Shown here: in pieces, positions 58,600-64,000 of the stretch
Position numbering within the stretch: position 1 is the first letter of the stretch
Layout: every line of letters begins with the position of its first letter
Source: Heterohyrax brucei
Taxonomy: Eukaryota > Chordata > Mammalia > Hyracoidea > Procaviidae
DNA: 64,000 nucleotides
Assembly (NCBI GenBank): GCA_028571685.1
Contig: CM053143.1
Location: 8,175,501-8,239,500, forward strand
Reading direction: 5' to 3'
The notes under the pieces: generated by a model
What the model saw: the letters and a program-made list of their open reading frames with translations, nothing else
Databases searched by the model: none
Told to the model about the DNA's origin: nothing
Made by a program: the position numbers and the translations under genes

Positions 58600-61500
58600 A
58601 TCCTTGTAATAATGGTCTCAGATAATATTTATCATTTTGTTTCTGGCTAATTTCACTCTGCATAGTGTCCTCCAGATGATCCCACGTTATCAGCTATCAT
58701 TGCATAGTATTCCATTGTGTGAATATACCATAGTTTGTTTCACCTTTCATCTGTTGATGGTCATCTAGATTGTTTCAATCTTTTTGCCATTGTGGAGAGA
58801 GGTGTAATAAACGTTAGGGTGCATGTATCTATTGGAGTGGTGGCCCTTATTTCTCTGGGACATATTCCAAGGAGTAGGATTGTTCAATCATATGGTAGTT
58901 CTATATCTAGTTTTCTAAGAAAGTGCCAAATCAATTTCCACAGTGGTTGTACCGTTTTATATTCCTGCCAATAATGCAGAATGGTTCTAGTCTTTCTACA
59001 TCCTCTCCAGCATTTATTATTTTGTGTTGTTTTCATTATTTCCAGTCTTGTTGGGGTGAGATGGTATCTTAGGGTAGTTTTGATATGGATTTCTCTGATG
59101 ACTAGTAGTTGTGAGCATTTCTTCATGTATCCGCTAGCATCTTGTGTGTCTTCTTTGGGGAAGTGCCTGTTTGTGTTCTTTGCACATTTTTTATTTGGGT
59201 TATTTGTCTTTGTCTTGGTTGATGTTTTGCAGTGTCTTGTAGATTAGACAGATAGATGCCAATCAGAACTGTGGTAGCTGAAAATTCTCCCCAACTCTGT
59301 AGGTATTTTTTTTAACTCTTTCGATGAAGGCTTTGAATGAGCGAAAGTGTTTGATTTCTAAGAGTTTCCAGTTGTCTAGCATCATTTCTGGTGCTTGTGA
59401 GTTGTTGGTGATTTTTTGTAGACTGTTAATGTCATGAATTATGGCTTCCAGTGTCATCCCATTTTCTTCTTCCATGATCTTTATTGTCTTAGCTTTTATA
59501 TTCAGGACTTTGATTCATTTTGTGTTAGTTTTTGTGCATGGTGTGAGATATGGGTCTTGTTTCATTTGTTTGCAGATAAATATCGAGTTATATCAACACT
59601 GTTTGTTGAAGAAACTGTCTTTTCCCCAGTTCATAGCCTTAGGGCCTTTAACAAAAATCAGTGGCTCACAGGTGGATGATGTTACACCTGAATTCTCTGT
59701 TCGGGTCCGTATATCTGTGTGTCTGCTTTTGTGCCAGTACCAGGCTGTCTTGACTATTGGGGCAATGTAACAGGTTTTAAGGTCAGGTAAAGTAAGGCCT
59801 CCCACTTGGGTTTTCTTCTTTAGTAATGTTTTACTTATCAAAGGCTTCCTCCCATTCCATGTGGAGTTGGTAACTTGTTTCTCCATCTCATTAAGGAGTG
59901 CCATTGGAATTTGTATTGGCATAGCCTTGTATGTGTAGATCACTTTGGACAGAATAGACATTTCACAACATTGTCTTCCTATCTAGGCGCAAGGTAGGTT
60001 TCTCCACTTATTATGTACGTCTCTTTCTGGCAGTAGGATCTTGTAGTTTTCTTTGTATAAGCCGTTTACACTTCTGGTTAGATTTATTCCTAGGTGTTTT
60101 ATCATCTTGGGGGCTATAGTAATTGGCAATGATTTTGAGATTTCCTCTTTGACTGTAAATGAATCCAACTGATTTATGTATGTTTATGGTGTATCCTGAT
60201 ACTTTGCTGAAGTTTTCTATTAGATTCAATAGTTTTTTTTGTAGATTCTTTGGGGTTTTCTTTTGTGTATGATCACATCATCCACAAATTGGATGTTAGA
60301 CTTTATCAAATGCCTTTTTTTCATCAATTGATAAAATCAAGTGGTTCTTGTCTTTTGTTTTACTTATGTGGTTGATTACATTAATTGTTTTTCTAATATG
60401 GAACCATCCCCACAACCCTGATATGAATCCTGCTTGGTCATGGTGAGCTATTTTTTTGATGTGTTGTTGAATTCTATTAGCTAGGATTTTTTGAGGATTT
60501 TTGTATCTAAGTTCATGAGAGATTTTGGTTTGTAATTTTCCTTTTTTTGTGCTGTCTTTATCTAGTTTTGGTGTCAGGGATATACTGGCTTCATATAATG
60601 AATTTGGAAGTATTCATTCCCTTTTTATATTCTGGAATGCCTTTAACAATGGTGTTAACTCTTCTCTAAAAGTTTGGTAGAATTCTCCAGTGAAGCCATC
60701 AAGGCCAGGGCTTTTTTCAGTTGGGTGTTTTTAAATTACCTTTTTGATTTTTTTCTGTTGTGATAGGCGTATCTAGTTGTTCTAGTTCTGTTTGTGCTCG
60801 TTTTGGTAGGTGATGTATTTTTAGAAATTTGTATCTTCTAGGTTTTTTGAATTTAATAGAGTACAATTTTTTGTAGTATTCTTCTATGATTCTTTTAATT
60901 TCAGTTGGGTCTGTTGTGATAGCACCCATCTCATTTCTTATTTGAGTTACTTGCTTCGTTTCCTGTTGTTCTTTTGTCAGTTTGGCCAATGGTTTATCAA
61001 TTTTGTTGATCTTTCAGAAAACCAGCTTTTGGTCTTGTTAACTCTTTCAATTGTTTTTCTATTCTCTAATTCACTTAGATTTGCTCTAATTTTTATTATT
61101 TGCTTTCTTCTGGCACCCCAGGGGTTCCTTTGCTGCTGTCTTTCCATTTGTTTGAGTTGTAGGATTGATTCTTTGATTCAGGTCCTTTGTTCTTTTTGGA
61201 TGTATGCATTTATTGAGATAAACTGACCTCTGAGCACTGCTTTTGTTGTGTCCTATAGATCCTGGCCGGATGTGTTTTCATTCTCGTTTGATTCTATGGT
61301 GTCTTTATTCCATCCTTGATTTCTTCTATAACCCTGTCACCTTTGAGTAAGATGTTGTTCAGTTTCCAAGTTTAATCTTTTTTTCCTTCCTTTTTTTTCT
61401 TTTAGTGATTTCTACTTTTATGGCTTTGTGGTCTGAAAAAGATGCTTTGTAATAGTTCAATACTTTGGATTTTGTTAAGGACTGCTTTGTGACCTAATAT

Positions 61501-62400
61501 TTGGTCTATTCTAGAGAATGTTCCATGTGCATTGGAAAAGACAGTATACTTGATGGAGTGTTCTATATATATCTGTGAGGTCAAGCTGGTTGATTGTGGC
61601 ATTTAGATTTTCCATGTCTCTTTTGAGCCTTTTTCTAGATGTTCTGTCCTACCCTGAGAATGGTGTGTTGAAACCTCCTCCCATTATTTTGGAGCTGTCT
61701 GTTTCTGTTGTCAATGCAAGTAGTTTTATATATTTTGGGGCCCTGTCATTAGGTGAGTAGTTATTTAATAGGGTCATGTCCTCCTGCAGTATTGATCCTT
61801 TAATCATTGTATAATGTCCTTCCTTATCCAATGTGGTGGATTTTACTTTAAATTCAATTTTATTAGGGATTAAAATTGCCACTCCTGCTCTTTTTTGAAT
61901 GTTGGTTGGCTTGATATATATATATATATATTTCTATCTTTTGAGTTTTAGTTTGTTTGTGTATGAGTCTAAGGTGTGACTGCTGTAGGGAGCATTTACA
62001 TGGGTCATTTTTTTTTTTTTAAAAATCCAATTTGCCACTCTTCATCTTTTTATTGATGCATTAGGCCCACTTACATTTAGTGTGATTACTGATAAGTGTG
62101 AGGTTAGTGCTATTATTCTGATGACTTTCTGTGTGCCATTTAAGTTTCTGTTTTGAGTCTTTTTCCTTTACAGGATTTCTTTTCATCTCTTTCAATGTTG
62201 GTGGTTTTGCATTTGGTGAAACTTCTCTTTTTTGGTGCATAGAACTGACATTTCCTTTGTGGTAACCTTAATATTTACCTCTGTTTTTCTAGATTTGAAC
62301 CAGTCTTTAATTTCTTTATATTGCCATGACTTTCTCTCCATATGAAAGAAATATGACTACATTTTCTTTTGGGTTCTTCTTCTTTGTTATGATGTTTACA
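58600..62400 (-). pseudogene. L1 ORF2 remnant (endonuclease and reverse transcriptase)
   Basis: Colinear ORF2 pieces along the minus strand. Endonuclease lies at 61649-61882 (KEGHYTMIKGSI, then IMGGGFNTP where a GDFN-type motif is usual, so the acidic residue is lost). The linker lies at 60717-60989 (ITTDPTEIKRIIEEYYKKLY). The RT active box reads FVDD at 60271-60288. The C-terminal parts lie at 59593-59961 (PIQIPMALLNEMEK) and 58884-59126 ([25 protein letters not shown]). Stops and shifts separate them all. Non-functional. Confidence 0.9.
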
Positions 62401-62429
62401 TAACAACATTTCTGTTACTCTATTTTCAG

Positions 62430-63540
62430 TGTTTTGCCTATAATTTAGGGTTGAAATTTAGTTGCTGTGTTCTGTGTTCTGGTCTTGGGTTGTTACCTGG
62501 AGTTACTGATATCCTAACTGAAGGACTCCCTTTAGTATTTCTTGTAATTTTGGTTTGTTTGTTTTCAAATTCCCTAAATTTCTTTCTATCTGGAAATGTC
62601 CCAATTTTACTATCATATTTGAGAGGCAATTTGCTGGATATACAATCCTTGGCTGGCAATAAGTTTCCCTCACATCTTTGTAGATGTCATCCCATTGCTT
62701 TCTTGCCTGCATAGTTTCTAGTGAGTAGTCTGAGTTTAGTTATATTGATTTTCTTTTGTACATTATTTCTTGTTATAGTGATAGCTAGTGATAGCTACTT
62801 TTGAAAATATCTCCTTATCTTTAAGTTTTGGCAAATTTGATTACAGTATGCCTTGGTGTCTTTCTTTTGGAACCTACAGTTTGGAATTTGGTGAGCATTT
62901 TGGATAGGTGTCTTCTCATATTTCATGATGTCAGGGAAATTTTCTGTCTGCGACTCTTCAGTAATTCTCTCTATATTTTCTGTTACATCCTCCCTCCCAC
63001 CTGCACTCTGGTACTCCAGTCGTTTGTAGATTATTCCTCTTCATAGTCTCACATAATTCCTGTGTCTCCTGATTTTTTTAAAAAATTCATTTATCTGACT
63101 TTTACTCAGCTGTGTTCATGTCATGTGCTTTATCTTCAGTCTCACTAATTTGGCCTTCCATTGCCTCAGTTCTGCTCCTTTGACTTTCTTTTGAGTTGTT
63201 TAATTTCTGTAATTTTATTATTAATTTTCTGAATTTCTAATTCTTGATGCTCAATGCTTTCTTGCAGCTTATTTGATTTGTCATTATGCTTTGCTGCATT
63301 TTGCCTCATTTCCCTCCTCATCTCTTGAAGAGTTACAAATATTAATCTTTTGTATTCCACTTCTGATAACTTTAGGAAGCTCTTTTCTTCTGGAAAATTT
63401 GATTCGTTGTTTTGGGAGTTTTTGAAGAGATCCTGGTCTGCCCCTGTAAGTGCTTTGATAGGGACTGCTGTTTCTGAGTTATCAGTAAACTATATTTATC
63501 TATTTTATATTTGTCTACTGTCTTCTAGCTCCTTGTTTTG
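62430..63540 (-). pseudogene. L1 ORF1 remnant
   Basis: The C-terminal part at 62503-62712 (ARKQWDDIYKDVRETYCQPR, IVYPAN) and the overlapping frame 62438-62659 look like the RNA-binding C-terminal domain. Upstream, 63166-63360 has a Lys/Glu/Asn-rich helix (KINNKITEIKQL) that fits the coiled coil. Frames are broken several times. Confidence 0.8.
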
Positions 63541-64000
63541 AACTGTACGGTTTACTTACTATGGATTCAGCCCACTTGTTGAGGTAGTCAGTCACCAGGT
63601 GTGTGGTGCAAGGTCTCACTTACTGTCCTAGATGGGAGAGGTGATTTGTCTAGGCATAGATGTCTGAAAAAAGCCGCTGAGAAAGGCAGGGGGCTCTAAC
63701 ATTTGTTGTTGAGTGTCTGTAAGGATGGCATATCCCCTTATGTTTGAATCTAGGTTAAGGAACAGTTTCTTCCCTGATTTTCAGGCTTATGGAATCAGCA
63801 ATTTTTTTTTTTCCTTTTCTTCCCTGAATTTGAAAAATTGTTACCCCTTTGAACCTTTGAGAATGGCTCACGCTGGGCTTGAGGAATCCTATTCTGACTC
63901 AGTTAATGACATCAGACTTTACAGCCTGCCTCAGTGCAGAGAATAGAAGGGGAGAGTGCTGGGAAAAACAAGATAGGCCCATACTGCAAAAAGATTCAGA

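Larger units (their letters stand above)
57633..64000 (-). mobile_element. Long L1 element, decayed, runs off the window
   Basis: In minus orientation the order is 5' sequence at 63550-64000, ORF1 region (about 62430-63540), ORF2 region (about 58600-62400), and a ~950-bp 3' UTR ending in TTTATTGTGTTTTAATTG at 57645. At least 6.3 kb, so close to full length. All frames are broken. A TA run at about 61914-61930 marks the ORF1-ORF2 side. The 5' end is not in view. Confidence 0.9.

Noticed and set aside
1-64000. CRISPR arrays, operons, prophage or other prokaryotic systems
   Set aside because: The window is mammalian nuclear DNA; no evenly spaced direct repeats or bacterial gene layout are present.

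Overview
This is a vertebrate nuclear window from a placental mammal. It holds one recognisable protein-coding gene, the 5' part of NR3C2 (mineralocorticoid receptor), on the minus strand. The other roughly 45 kb is intronic or upstream flank packed with retroposons. The repeats point to Afrotheria: tRNA-like AfroSINEs occur about 25 times on both strands, together with RTE/BovB-type LINEs and an L1 lineage with a long distinctive 3' UTR. Many AfroSINEs lack an internal block of about 40 bp. As I recall the literature, that deletion marks the HSP subfamily of hyraxes, sirenians and elephants. An elephant-like paenungulate is my best guess; the species is not determined.

Layout. 1-4324 is the start of NR3C2 intron 2. 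4325-6083 is coding exon 2 (585 codons plus 2 bases; most of the N-terminal domain). 6084-11528 is intron 1. About 11529-11740 is the untranslated first exon (1-alpha type) at the edge of a CpG-rich promoter region. That region has two dense blocks, about 11440-12380 and 12940-15310. From 15311 to 64000 I see no conserved gene. A repeat-poor stretch (15311-19012) is followed by a mosaic of AfroSINEs, three RTE fragments, a Tigger1 fragment, several solo LTRs, MIR/L2/MER20 fossils, and, at the right edge, a long decayed minus-strand L1 (57633 to window end) next to an older L1 3' end.

How the parts relate. Transcription of NR3C2 would start near 11740 and run leftwards, joining the untranslated exon to exon 2 two bases before the ATG. 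The leader carries an upstream ATG whose 43-codon frame runs across the splice junction and overlaps the receptor start out of frame. The AfroSINEs and RTE copies share their last ~45 bases and non-poly(A) tails, so the LINE probably mobilised the SINE. Other items worth attention are a 171-bp inverted repeat at 28315-29190, a 42-bp SINE-tail insertion with perfect 17-bp target duplications in intron 1, nested insertions, and a good plus-strand splice donor in the promoter that suggests a divergent RNA.
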